The position numbers and the translations under genes were made by a program. The notes under the pieces are model-generated. The model made no database searches. It worked only from the letters and a program-made list of their open reading frames with translations, and was not told the DNA's origin. Positions 15,521-23,714 of a stretch of 37,043 bases of DNA are shown piece after piece (position 1 is the first letter of the stretch; the number at the start of each line of letters is the position of its first letter). The DNA is from Pelagibacteraceae bacterium (GTDB taxonomy: Bacteria > Pseudomonadota > Alphaproteobacteria > Pelagibacterales > Pelagibacteraceae): positions 1 through 37,043 of the forward strand of contig JADHRF010000006.1 in assembly GCA_016777565.1 (NCBI GenBank). Direction: 5' to 3'.

Positions 15521-18295
15521 TTAATGGGCTTCCCCCCAATTAAGACCAGAATTGATGCTCACATCCAGAGGGATCGAAAACATATGGTAATCCGAAGTTG
15601 AAATAGATGACATGGTATTTTTAATTTTATTTTGCACATATTCTTTATCATTTTTTGAACATTCAAAAATTAGTTCATCATGTATTTGTAAAAGCATCTT
15701 AGTTTTAAATTTTTTATCAACTTCGATTAACTGATCTAATTTAATCATTGCAAGCCTTATAATATCAGCTGCAGATCCTTGTATAGGTGCATTGATAGCT
15801 GCTCTTTCTTGAAAACTTCTAATACTAAAATTTTTATCATTAATACCTTTTAAATGAATTCTTCTTCCAAAAATATTGCTTACATACCCTTTGACTCTAC
15901 ATGCTTTAATTGTTGAATTCATGTAATCTTTAATTTCAGGAAATTTTTTAAAATATGAATTAATAAAATCTAAGGCCTCTTGGTTTGAAACTGAAATTTG
16001 TTTTGCTAATCCATATTGAGTTATTCCATAAATAATTCCAAAATTAATTGCTTTAGCTTTTCTTCTAAGGTCTTCATTAACTTTTTTAATCGATACGTTG
16101 AAAACTTGGCTAGCTGTTAAACTATGAATGTCTTCATTGTTTTTGAATGCTTTTTTTAATTCTTTGACATCAGCTATGTCGGCAAGAATTCTCATCTCTA
16201 TCTGGTTGTAATCTGCAGAAATTAATACATTACCTTTTTCTGCAATAAAAGCCCTTCTAATTTCTCTGCCATCCTCAGACTTAATAGGAATATTTTGTAA
16301 ATTAGGATCACTTGACGCTAACCTACCTGTGTTTGTTGCTGCCAATAAAAAAGATGTGTGCACTCTTTTAGTTTTTGAACTTATGTGATTTTGTAATGCA
16401 TCGGTATAAGTATTTTTTAATTTAGAAACTTGTCTCCATTCCAAAATTAAATTAGGAAACTTATGGCCAGTAAAAGCAAGATCTTCTAATACATTTGCAT
16501 TTGTTGCTAAACTTCCTTTTTTAGTTTTTTTTAACTTTGCAATTTTAAGCTCATTATAGATGATTTCTCCAAGTTGTTTAGGTGAACCAATATTAAACTC
16601 TTTACCCGCTATAGAAAATATTTCTTTTTCTATTTTTTTTAATTTTTTTTCAAATGCAGATGACAATTTTTTAAGATGAGTAGCGTCTACTTTAATACCG
16701 TTAAACTCTAATTTTGCCAATAATTTAATCATAGGTTTTTCAAAATATTCATAAATCTTATTTAATTTTTCTTCATCAAGTCTCTCTTTCAACGTTTCAT
16801 ACAACCTTAATGTTATATCTGCATCTTCCGCAGCATATTCTGTAGCTTTTGCAATACCTATATCGGCAAAATTTAATTTATTTTTTCCAGCTCCCACAAG
16901 TTCCTTAAAAGTTATAGTTTTATGTCCCAAATGTATCTCGGACAGAATATCCATGTTGTGACGATTGCTTCCAGCGTCTAAAGTGTAAGAAATTAACATG
17001 GTGTCATCGATCGGATTAATTTCAACACCATTTTGTTTTAAAACAATAAAATCAAATTTGATGTTCTGTCCAACCTTTTTGATACTTGGATCTTCCAACA
17101 AAGGTTGAATTTTTTTTAAAACTAATTCCTTCTTTAAACTTTTTTCTTTGTGGGCTAAAGGAATATAGCAGGCTTTGTTTTTTTCATAGCTAAATGAAAT
17201 GCCAACTAATTCTGTGTCCAAAGGATTTAAAGATGATGTTTCTGTGTCAACTGCGATTACATTTTTTTCTTCTAAAATTTTTATCCATTTATCTAAACTC
17301 TTCTCATCTAAGATGCTGTCATAACTTTTAACGTTAACTTTATTTTTAGATTTTTTTTTAGCTTCAGGTGATTGGACTAAACTTGTAGTTTGGCTTTCTC
17401 CATAAAAGCTAATAGCTTGACTTAATAATCTATTGAATTCCATTTCTCTAAGAAAATCATAAAGTTTATTTTTGTCTACTGGCTTCATAATAAAACTTTC
17501 AGGTGTGTCTTTTACTGGCACATCTTCTTTTAAAGTTACTAGCTGTCTGCTTAAAATAGCTTTATCCTTGTTTGTCAGAAGCGTTTCTCTTCTTTTTGTT
17601 TGAGGGATTTTTTCAATATTCTTTAATAAAACATCAAGATTATTGTACTTGTTAATAAGTTCTGCAGCAGTTTTTATTCCTATGCCAGGTACACCCGGTA
17701 TATTATCGGAAGAGTCTCCCGCTAAAGATTGAACATCTATGACCTGATTAGGTTTTACCCCAAATTTTTCAAATACTTCTTTTTTTCCTAAAACTTTGTT
17801 TTTCATTGGGTCGTAAAGTCTTATTTTATCTGACACCAATTGCATTAAGTCTTTGTCAGAAGAAATAACCGTTACTTTAGCTCCGGCATCTATTATTTGT
17901 TTTGCATAGGTTGCTATGAGATCGTCTGCTTCATAATTAATTAATTCTATTGAAGGTAAGTTAAAAGCCTTAACTGCTTTTCTTATATATTCAAACTGAG
18001 GAGCTAAATCCTCTGGCGCCTCAGTTCTATTTGCTTTGTAATCACTATAAATATCGTTTCGAAAATTTTTTTTTGCAGAATCAAATATTACAGCAAAATG
18101 TGTTGGTTTTTGTATTGAGTCATCGGATCTTGAGTCCTCTAATAATTTAAAAAGCATTGAACAAAAACCACTTACAGCACCAGTGGGAAGTCCATCGCTT
18201 TTTCTTGAAAGTGGGGGTAAAGCATAATATGCTCTAAATATATATCCGGAACCATCAATCAAATAAAAATGATCTGTTTTTTTTAAGGAAGTCAT
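15521..18295 (-). CDS. polA: DNA polymerase I
   Basis: PolA (924 residues) fills gaps and removes RNA primers. Three domains are visible. The N-terminal 5' nuclease occupies about residues 1-295 (FYLIDGSGYIFRAYYALP, YEADDLIATYA, LAGDSSDNIPGVPGIGIKTA). The 3'-5' exonuclease follows at about 335-510 and looks active, with VIAVDTETSSLNPL and later YAAEDADITLRL. The polymerase domain has the motif A block LISADYNQIEMRILA, O-helix RRKAKAINFGIIYGITQYGLA with Phe at the ddNTP-discriminating position, and motif C LLQIHDELIFE. The length is normal for the family. It is the first gene of the long minus-strand run leading to chvI, chvG and ahcY, and is divergent from the ABC ATPase gene with a 51 bp gap. 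Confidence 0.97.
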   Translation of the reverse strand: MTSLKKTDHFYLIDGSGYIFRAYYALPPLSRKSDGLPTGAVSGFCSMLFKLLEDSRSDDSIQKPTHFAVIFDSAKKNFRNDIYSDYKANRTEAPEDLAPQFEYIRKAVKAFNLPSIELINYEADDLIATYAKQIIDAGAKVTVISSDKDLMQLVSDKIRLYDPMKNKVLGKKEVFEKFGVKPNQVIDVQSLAGDSSDNIPGVPGIGIKTAAELINKYNNLDVLLKNIEKIPQTKRRETLLTNKDKAILSRQLVTLKEDVPVKDTPESFIMKPVDKNKLYDFLREMEFNRLLSQAISFYGESQTTSLVQSPEAKKKSKNKVNVKSYDSILDEKSLDKWIKILEEKNVIAVDTETSSLNPLDTELVGISFSYEKNKACYIPLAHKEKSLKKELVLKKIQPLLEDPSIKKVGQNIKFDFIVLKQNGVEINPIDDTMLISYTLDAGSNRHNMDILSEIHLGHKTITFKELVGAGKNKLNFADIGIAKATEYAAEDADITLRLYETLKERLDEEKLNKIYEYFEKPMIKLLAKLEFNGIKVDATHLKKLSSAFEKKLKKIEKEIFSIAGKEFNIGSPKQLGEIIYNELKIAKLKKTKKGSLATNANVLEDLAFTGHKFPNLILEWRQVSKLKNTYTDALQNHISSKTKRVHTSFLLAATNTGRLASSDPNLQNIPIKSEDGREIRRAFIAEKGNVLISADYNQIEMRILADIADVKELKKAFKNNEDIHSLTASQVFNVSIKKVNEDLRRKAKAINFGIIYGITQYGLAKQISVSNQEALDFINSYFKKFPEIKDYMNSTIKACRVKGYVSNIFGRRIHLKGINDKNFSIRSFQERAAINAPIQGSAADIIRLAMIKLDQLIEVDKKFKTKMLLQIHDELIFECSKNDKEYVQNKIKNTMSSISTSDYHMFSIPLDVSINSGLNWGEAH

Positions 18296-18304
18296 AAATT
18301 TGTA

Positions 18305-18310
18305 ATTATA
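18305..18310 (-). promoter_or_regulatory. Candidate -10 element of polA
   Basis: A perfect TATAAT on the reverse strand sits 9 bases from the polA ATG at 18295. No good -35 is seen at 17 bp. If used, the mRNA leader would be only a few bases. Confidence 0.35.
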
Positions 18311-18327
18311 ATACCTTATTTATTTCG

Positions 18328-18336
18328 TGATATAAT
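18328..18336 (+). promoter_or_regulatory. Candidate extended -10 promoter of the ABC ATPase gene
   Basis: TGATATAAT is a perfect extended -10 (TGn plus TATAAT). It ends 10 bases before the ATG at 18347, implying a leader of about 4 bases. No -35 match at the usual spacing, which extended -10 promoters tolerate. Confidence 0.42.
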
Positions 18337-18346
18337 TAAATAAACT

Positions 18347-19279
18347 ATGAACAAAATTGCACTAAGTGTTGAAAACTTAACTAAAATTTATTCAAAAAAT
18401 AAAAAAGGAACTATTTCAAATAAAGCACTAAACAAGATAAATATTGAAGTTAAGCAAGGTGAAGTATTTGGCTTGCTCGGTCCGAATGGAGCTGGAAAGA
18501 CAACTTTTTTAAGTATTCTAGCTGGAACAGTTACAAAAACTGAGGGGAATATCAATGTTTGGGGGTTTGATTTAGATCAAAACCCAAGACAAGTTAGAGC
18601 ATCAATAGGAATTGTTCCTCAAGAAGTTAATCTGGACGCATTTTTTAGTCCCAGAAAATTATTAGAATTACAGGCAGGTTTGTACGGTGTTCCGCAGAAA
18701 GATAGAATTACAGACACAATATTAAAAATGGTTTCGTTAGAAAAACAAGCAGACTCCTACGCAAGAAGTTTGTCTGGAGGAATGAAAAGAAGATTATTGA
18801 TTGCAAAGGCTATGGTGCATCAGCCTCCTATATTAGTTTTAGACGAACCTACCGCTGGAGTTGATGTAGAGCTAAGAAAAAATCTTTGGGAAAATGTTAA
18901 GGCTTTAAATAAAGAAGGAGTAACTATTATTTTAACAACTCACTATCTTTTTGAGGCGCAAGAAATGTGTGACAGGATAGCAATTATTGACAAAGGAAAT
19001 TTAGTTGCCTTAGATACTACTCAAAAACTATTGGATAGAATTCAAACTAAAAAAATTACTTTTAAGGTTTTGAAAAGTTATAACATTAAAAACTTAATTT
19101 TGCCGGGAGTATTATTTAAATCTGTGTCAAATAATTCTATATCTGCAATATATGAAAAAAATTCCTATAAGTTTGATGATATAGCAAATATTTTAAAAAA
19201 AAATGATATTACGATATTAGATATAGCTACAGAAGATGGTGATTTAGAAGATGTTTTTGTGCAATTAACAAACCACTAG
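18347..19279 (+). CDS. ABC-2-type transporter ATP-binding protein (YadG/CcmA-like), no permease adjacent
   Basis: A 310-residue single ABC ATPase. Walker A is FGLLGPNGAGKTTFLS near residues 42-57, the Q-loop is IGIVPQEVNLDAF, the signature SLSGGMKRRLLIAKAM, Walker B ILVLDEPTAGVD, and the H-loop LTTHYLFEAQEMCDR. The C-terminal extension ending DGDLEDVFVQLTNH is typical of ATPases paired with ABC-2 permeases (drug, polysaccharide or lipid-linked export). The next gene is bioY, not an ABC-2 permease, so its membrane partner must be encoded elsewhere or be missing. It does not resemble the CbiO/BioM type ATPases that normally energise BioY, so adjacency to bioY probably does not indicate a shared transporter. 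A good extended -10 sits right before the start. Confidence 0.92.
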   Translation: MNKIALSVENLTKIYSKNKKGTISNKALNKINIEVKQGEVFGLLGPNGAGKTTFLSILAGTVTKTEGNINVWGFDLDQNPRQVRASIGIVPQEVNLDAFFSPRKLLELQAGLYGVPQKDRITDTILKMVSLEKQADSYARSLSGGMKRRLLIAKAMVHQPPILVLDEPTAGVDVELRKNLWENVKALNKEGVTIILTTHYLFEAQEMCDRIAIIDKGNLVALDTTQKLLDRIQTKKITFKVLKSYNIKNLILPGVLFKSVSNNSISAIYEKNSYKFDDIANILKKNDITILDIATEDGDLEDVFVQLTNH

Positions 19280-19311
19280 ATTTTAGTTTAAAAAAAAGTA
19301 AAATTGTAATT

Positions 19312-19866
19312 ATGGAATTAATAAAAGAATTAAGACAGTCGAAAATAGCTAAAACTGTATTTGTTGCTTTAATTGGTTCAATCCTTTTAGCAATTTCATC
19401 AAAAATCAAAATTCCTTTTTATCCAGTTCCAATGACTATGCAAACTTTAGTGATCCTTCTTTTGGGAGTTACACTCGGTTGGAAATTAGGTCTTGCAACT
19501 GTAACTCTTTATTTGTTTGAAGGTATAATCGGTCTCCCTGTATTCTCAGGTTCACCAGAAAAGGGGATTGGTTTATTTTATTTTACTGGACCTACAATGG
19601 GTTATTTAATTGGTTTTCTTTTTACCGTTTATTTCGCTGGAAGATTTAAATTTGAAGGAAGCTTATTAAAAAAACTTTTACAGTTAATCTTTTCAATAAG
19701 TTTTATATATATATTTGGAATACTTTGGTTGGGAACACTAATTGGTTGGGATAAACCAATTTTTCAATTAGGTGTTCAACCGTTTTTATTTGCAGAATTA
19801 TTTAAAATTTTAATAGTTTTGTTTAGTTTGTCTAAACTAAAAAAACTAAATCGATATTTAAGATAA
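19312..19866 (+). CDS. bioY: Biotin transporter substrate-binding membrane protein BioY
   Basis: A 184-residue integral membrane protein with about six hydrophobic helices. It has the BioY blocks KIPFYPVPMTMQTLVILLLGVTLGWKLG, YLFEGIIGLPVFSG and FYFTGPTMGYLIGF. BioY is the S-component of the ECF-type biotin importer; many alphaproteobacterial BioY proteins are encoded alone, without the BioM ATPase and BioN coupling protein, and no such genes are in this window. The gene starts 32 bp after the ABC ATPase stop on the same strand. Its TAA is immediately followed, with no spacer, by the stop codon of the convergent regA gene. Confidence 0.92.
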   Translation: MELIKELRQSKIAKTVFVALIGSILLAISSKIKIPFYPVPMTMQTLVILLLGVTLGWKLGLATVTLYLFEGIIGLPVFSGSPEKGIGLFYFTGPTMGYLIGFLFTVYFAGRFKFEGSLLKKLLQLIFSISFIYIFGILWLGTLIGWDKPIFQLGVQPFLFAELFKILIVLFSLSKLKKLNRYLR

Positions 19867-20439
19867 TTATCTAGGTGATCGCTTAGAAAGAATACGTTGT
19901 AGTGTTCTTCTATGCATTTTAAGTCTTCTTGCAGTCTCAGACACGTTTCTATTACATAATTCAAATACCCGATGAATATGTTCCCACTTAACTCTATCTG
20001 CTGACATAGGGTTCTCTGGTGGTCTAGCTTTTGATTCGGGTAAAGCTAGTAAAGCCGCTTCTACGTCATCTGCATCTACAGGTTTTGCAATATAATCTAT
20101 TGCTCCAGCTTTAACCGCCGCTACAGCTGTGGGTAGATTTCCATAACCAGTTAGCATAACGATACGGCTATCTTTTTTGGACTTATGAAGTGCTTTAACT
20201 ACCTCTAAACCGCTACCATCTTCAAGCCTGAGATCTACAAGAGCAAAATTAGTAGGAGTATTCTCTGCAATTTTAAGGCCTTCTTCAACACTTTTAGCTT
20301 CTTTTACCTGAAAACCCTTTTTTTCCATGGCTCTTGCGAGCCTACCACGGAAAGGATCATCATCATCAAGTATTAATAGGCTCTTGTCCTCAAAATCTGA
20401 AATCTTTAGACTTTTTAAGTCTGTATTTATAGTTTTCAT
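19867..20439 (-). CDS. regA: Response regulator RegA/ActR/PrrA
   Basis: A 190-residue global redox response regulator. The receiver begins SLLILDDDDPFRGRLARAM with the acidic pocket; the phosphorylated Asp is D69 in FALVDLRLEDGSGLEVV. MLTGYGNLPTAVAAVKAGAIDYIAKP carries the conserved Thr and Lys. The C-terminal Fis-type helix-turn-helix NRNVSETARRLKMHRRTLQRIL is nearly diagnostic for RegA/ActR. In purple bacteria this protein controls respiration, carbon and nitrogen fixation in response to RegB. Its kinase partner is 3.3 kb away, at 23704-24990, on the other side of a polyamine cluster transcribed in the opposite direction. The gene is divergent from the ornithine decarboxylase gene across a 157 bp shared region. 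Confidence 0.94.
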   Translation of the reverse strand: MKTINTDLKSLKISDFEDKSLLILDDDDPFRGRLARAMEKKGFQVKEAKSVEEGLKIAENTPTNFALVDLRLEDGSGLEVVKALHKSKKDSRIVMLTGYGNLPTAVAAVKAGAIDYIAKPVDADDVEAALLALPESKARPPENPMSADRVKWEHIHRVFELCNRNVSETARRLKMHRRTLQRILSKRSPR

Positions 20440-20596
20440 TATGAGTCTTATATGGTGATTAAGATAAAATTATCAACCTCATTGAGTTGCATTATTTGCT
20501 TTACATTATTTGAAAAAACTCTAAATAACGAAAGTGTAAGGTTTTTTTATAAAATTTTTTAAAACCTTTTGTGAAGATTAAAGAGGGACACATGAG
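20440..20596. promoter_or_regulatory. Shared regulatory region between regA and the ornithine decarboxylase gene
   Basis: This 157 bp region lies between two divergent starts and is one of the longest spacers in the window. On the + strand it holds an 8-bp inverted repeat, AAGGTTTT (20538-20545) and AAAACCTT (20561-20568), with a 15-base A/T loop. It also has a 5-codon open frame at 20441 (ATG to TGA at 20458) and a clear Shine-Dalgarno AGAGGG (20582-20587) 9 bases before the ODC ATG. Alphaproteobacterial ODC genes often carry a structured leader (Rfam speF motif); I cannot confirm that motif by eye. Confidence 0.4.
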
Positions 20597-21775
20597 ATGC
20601 AGAAATTTAAAAACGTTAGTGAGTTAGTTAACACGTTAAAACCCGATTATCCGGTGTATTGCATACGCCCAAATTCCATTAAAACTTCAACACAATTTTT
20701 TAAAAATAATTTTCCTGGAAAAGTTTTATATGCTGTAAAAACTAACCCTAACGAAGAAGTTTTAAAACATATAATCAATAATAATATAGATAATTTTGAT
20801 GCTGCCTCTATAAATGAGATCTTATTAATAAAAAATTTAAAACCTGATGCGCATATTTATTTTATGCATACTGTAAAAAGTAGAAATGATATCACTGAAG
20901 CTTATTTTAATTTAGGTATTAAAGATTTTGCACTCGACACTAAAGATGAGTTGATTAAAATTCTTGAAGCAACTAATCATGCTAAAGATTTAACGCTGTA
21001 TGTAAGAATAGCTATTTCAAACGAACATGCAGAGATCGATTTGTCTAGAAAATTTGGTGCTCAAGCAAGTGAATCTCTTGGGCTTGTAAGGTTATGTAAA
21101 GAGCATGCTAATAAAGTTGGAATTAGTTTTCATGTGGGATCGCAATGTATGCATAAAATTTCTTTTACTAAGGCGATCAGAGAAGTTGGCAACATAATTA
21201 AAAAAACTAAAATTGTTCCTGATATTATAAATGTTGGAGGTGGATTTCCTTCTGTCTATCCTGATTTAAACCCTGAACCACTCGAAAATTATTTAGATGA
21301 AATTAAAAGATCAATTTCTAATCTTAATTTACCAACAGTCCCTGAATTAATTTGTGAACCTGGCAGAGCTATAGTAGCTGAAAGTGGTTCAACAATAGTA
21401 AAAGTTAATTTAAGAAAAAAACAAAAGCTGTATATTAACGATGGAACATATGGATCATTATTTGATGCAGGAGTTCCTAACTTTATACTTCCTTCAAAAA
21501 TGATTTCAAATGGTAGAGTCCAATCAAAAAAATTAACAGCTTTTAATTTTTACGGGCCAACGTGTGATAGTATGGACTTTATGAGAGGCCCTTTTCTGTT
21601 ACCAAATAATATTAAAGAAGGTGATTATATTGAATTAGGACAACTGGGAGCTTACGGCTTGACCTTTAGAACTAAATTTAATGGCTTCTACTCTGACGAA
21701 ATATTTGAATTGACTGATCAGCCAATTATAAGTCTATATAATGCTTCAAGTAAAGTTAAATACTTGGTTGCTTAA
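20597..21775 (+). CDS. Ornithine/lysine decarboxylase, PLP alanine-racemase fold (group IV)
   Basis: A 392-residue fold-type III PLP decarboxylase. The Schiff-base lysine is K48 in GKVLYAVKTNPN. FHVGSQCMH, NVGGGFPSVYPD (phosphate-binding Gly-rich loop), ICEPGRAIVAESG and LYINDGTYGSLFD follow in order. The substrate-site cysteine is C323 in FYGPTCDSMDFMRGP, matching the PTCD of ornithine decarboxylases. The product is putrescine if ornithine is the substrate, or cadaverine from lysine; the sequence alone cannot separate these. The ATG at 20597 has an AGAGGG site 9 bases upstream; an out-of-frame ATG at 20592 is closer and less well placed. It is the first gene of a three-gene polyamine operon, with its stop overlapping the next ATG (TAATG). 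Confidence 0.92.
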   Translation: MQKFKNVSELVNTLKPDYPVYCIRPNSIKTSTQFFKNNFPGKVLYAVKTNPNEEVLKHIINNNIDNFDAASINEILLIKNLKPDAHIYFMHTVKSRNDITEAYFNLGIKDFALDTKDELIKILEATNHAKDLTLYVRIAISNEHAEIDLSRKFGAQASESLGLVRLCKEHANKVGISFHVGSQCMHKISFTKAIREVGNIIKKTKIVPDIINVGGGFPSVYPDLNPEPLENYLDEIKRSISNLNLPTVPELICEPGRAIVAESGSTIVKVNLRKKQKLYINDGTYGSLFDAGVPNFILPSKMISNGRVQSKKLTAFNFYGPTCDSMDFMRGPFLLPNNIKEGDYIELGQLGAYGLTFRTKFNGFYSDEIFELTDQPIISLYNASSKVKYLVA

Positions 21776-22821
21776 TGGACAAAAAAAATAATCCTAATAT
21801 AGGACATAATAAAAAATCTCTTCTTAATAATCCTATAGAGCATATTGATATTAAATCATTCGATGCTAGAAAAATTATTGACGGAATGAAAAAAATGTCA
21901 TTCACATCTAGAGATACAGCTAGAGCCGCTGGTATTTATAATGAAATGCTAGCTGACAAAGATTGTTCAATTTTCTTAACGTTAGCTGGATCAACATCTG
22001 CAGGTGGATGTATGGATTTATACACAGATCTTGTTAAACATAACATGGTTGATGCTATTGTAGCTACTGGCGCTTCTATAATTGATATGGATTTTTTTGA
22101 AGCTTTAGGATTTAAACACTATCAAGGGTCTCAATTCCAAGATGATACTGTTCTTAGAGATAACTACATTGATAGAATCTACGATACATATATTGACGAG
22201 GAAGAGCTTCAAGCATGTGATAAATCAATATGTGACATAGCTAATACTCTGGAACCTAGATCTTATACCTCTAGAGAATTTATTAAAGAGCTTGGTAAAT
22301 ATTTGAAGACTAATGGAAAAAAGAAAGGTTCATTGATTGAAACTGCCTATGACAATGATGTTCCAATTTTCTGTCCAGCTTTTACAGATAGTTCGGCAGG
22401 CTTTGGATTGGTGATGCATCAAGAACAAAACCCAAAAAAACATATGACTATAGATTCTATTCGTGAATTTAGAGAACTAACTGAAATCAAACTACAATCT
22501 AAGCAATCTGGTTTATTAATGATTGGAGGTGGTGTTCCAAAAAATTTTGTTCAAGACACTGTTGTTTGTGCTGAATTGTTAGGAAAAAAAGTAGATATGC
22601 ATAAATATGCCGTTCAAATTACAGTTGCTGATACTCGTGATGGAGCTTGTAGTAGTTCAACTTTAAAAGAAGCAAGCTCATGGGGTAAAGTAGACGTAAC
22701 AAAAGAGCAAATGGTATTTGCTGAAGCCACAAGCGTATTGCCTTTAATTGCAAGTGATGCATACCATCGTGAATATTGGAAAAATAGAGAAAGAAAAAAT
22801 TTTTCAAAAATATTTAAATAA
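21775..22821 (+). CDS. Deoxyhypusine synthase-like protein (probable aminobutyl transferase, homospermidine-type)
   Basis: A 348-residue member of the deoxyhypusine synthase family. LTLAGSTSAGGCMDLYTDLVKHNMVDAIVATGA and FDARKIIDGMKKM are family blocks, as are YDNDVPIFCPAFTDSSAGF and LLMIGGGVPKNFVQ. The lysine that forms the enzyme-imine intermediate is conserved in SSWGKVDV (K305; Lys329 in the human enzyme). Bacteria do not have eIF5A, so the true substrate is not a protein lysine; known DHS-derived bacterial and plant enzymes transfer the aminobutyl group to putrescine and make homospermidine. That is the best guess, supported by the ODC gene one base upstream and the ureohydrolase 11 bp downstream. 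It uses NAD. Confident of the family, moderate on the reaction. Confidence 0.85.
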   Translation: MDKKNNPNIGHNKKSLLNNPIEHIDIKSFDARKIIDGMKKMSFTSRDTARAAGIYNEMLADKDCSIFLTLAGSTSAGGCMDLYTDLVKHNMVDAIVATGASIIDMDFFEALGFKHYQGSQFQDDTVLRDNYIDRIYDTYIDEEELQACDKSICDIANTLEPRSYTSREFIKELGKYLKTNGKKKGSLIETAYDNDVPIFCPAFTDSSAGFGLVMHQEQNPKKHMTIDSIREFRELTEIKLQSKQSGLLMIGGGVPKNFVQDTVVCAELLGKKVDMHKYAVQITVADTRDGACSSSTLKEASSWGKVDVTKEQMVFAEATSVLPLIASDAYHREYWKNRERKNFSKIFK

Positions 22822-22832
22822 AATTTTTAAAA

Positions 22833-23714
22833 ATGAAATATCTTTCAAACAAAAACGGTTTTCTAGGAATTGATAATAAGGTCAATTTTAAAGAGAAAGT
22901 TATTGTTGTTCCCTTCGGCCTTGAAAAAACTGTGAGTTATGGTGGTGGTACCAGAAATGGACCAAAAGAAATTATTAAAGCTTCACACCAAGTAGAGCTT
23001 TTCGATGAGGAATTAAACTATGAGCCTTACAAAAAAATAGGCATTAAAACTTTAAAACCATTTAAAATTGATAAAGACATTAGAAAAGCTCTAAAAAAAA
23101 TGTCAGATATAAATAAAGAAATTTTAGATAAAAAACTTTTTCCAATGACTTTTGGTGGTGAACATTCCATCACTCCTGCATGTATTGCTCCGTTTGTAAA
23201 AAAACATAAAAAAATTTGCTTATTACATTTCGATGCTCATGCGGATTTAAGAGAAAGTTACAATGGTGAAAAATTTTCACATGCATCAGCTATTAAAAGA
23301 TGTCTGGATTATAAAAATGTTTCTATTATTTCTTTTGGAATTAGAAATATTTCCGAAAGTGAAATACCTGTTTTAAAAAAAAATAAAGCGAGAATTAATA
23401 TTTTCTGGGCTAAAGACAAGTTAAAATGGGACTTAAAAAAATTTACAAAAATGATAAAAAATAAAACTGTTTATTTAACTTTTGATGTTGATGGTCTAGA
23501 TTCCGGTATAATGCCAGCAACAGGAACTCCTGAACCAGGAGGATTACTGTGGGATGAAACTTTAAATATCATTAAAATTGCAGCAAAAAATTCAAATATT
23601 GTTGGGGCTGATATTAATGAGTTATCGCCAATCAAAGGTTTTAATTCTTATAATTTCTTGGTAGCAAAACTCGCTTATAAAATACTTTCTTATACTTTTA
23701 GATTTAAGCGTTAG
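22833..23714 (+). CDS. speB: Ureohydrolase family protein (agmatinase/SpeB-like)
   Basis: A 293-residue binuclear manganese ureohydrolase. The metal ligands are visible in FGGEHSITPA (first His), LLHFDAHADLRESYNG (Asp-x-His-x-Asp) and YLTFDVDGLDSGIMPATGTPEPGGLLW (Asp-x-Asp). The early block VVPFGLEKTVSYGGGTRNGPKEI also fits. Family members hydrolyse agmatine, arginine, guanidinobutyrate or formiminoglutamate. Agmatinase is favoured because the gene closes an operon with ODC and a deoxyhypusine-synthase-like gene; no arginine decarboxylase is in the window, so the source of agmatine is unknown, and an aminopropyl- or aminobutyl-agmatine substrate is possible. It overlaps the convergent regB gene by 11 bp. 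Confidence 0.85.
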   Translation: MKYLSNKNGFLGIDNKVNFKEKVIVVPFGLEKTVSYGGGTRNGPKEIIKASHQVELFDEELNYEPYKKIGIKTLKPFKIDKDIRKALKKMSDINKEILDKKLFPMTFGGEHSITPACIAPFVKKHKKICLLHFDAHADLRESYNGEKFSHASAIKRCLDYKNVSIISFGIRNISESEIPVLKKNKARINIFWAKDKLKWDLKKFTKMIKNKTVYLTFDVDGLDSGIMPATGTPEPGGLLWDETLNIIKIAAKNSNIVGADINELSPIKGFNSYNFLVAKLAYKILSYTFRFKR

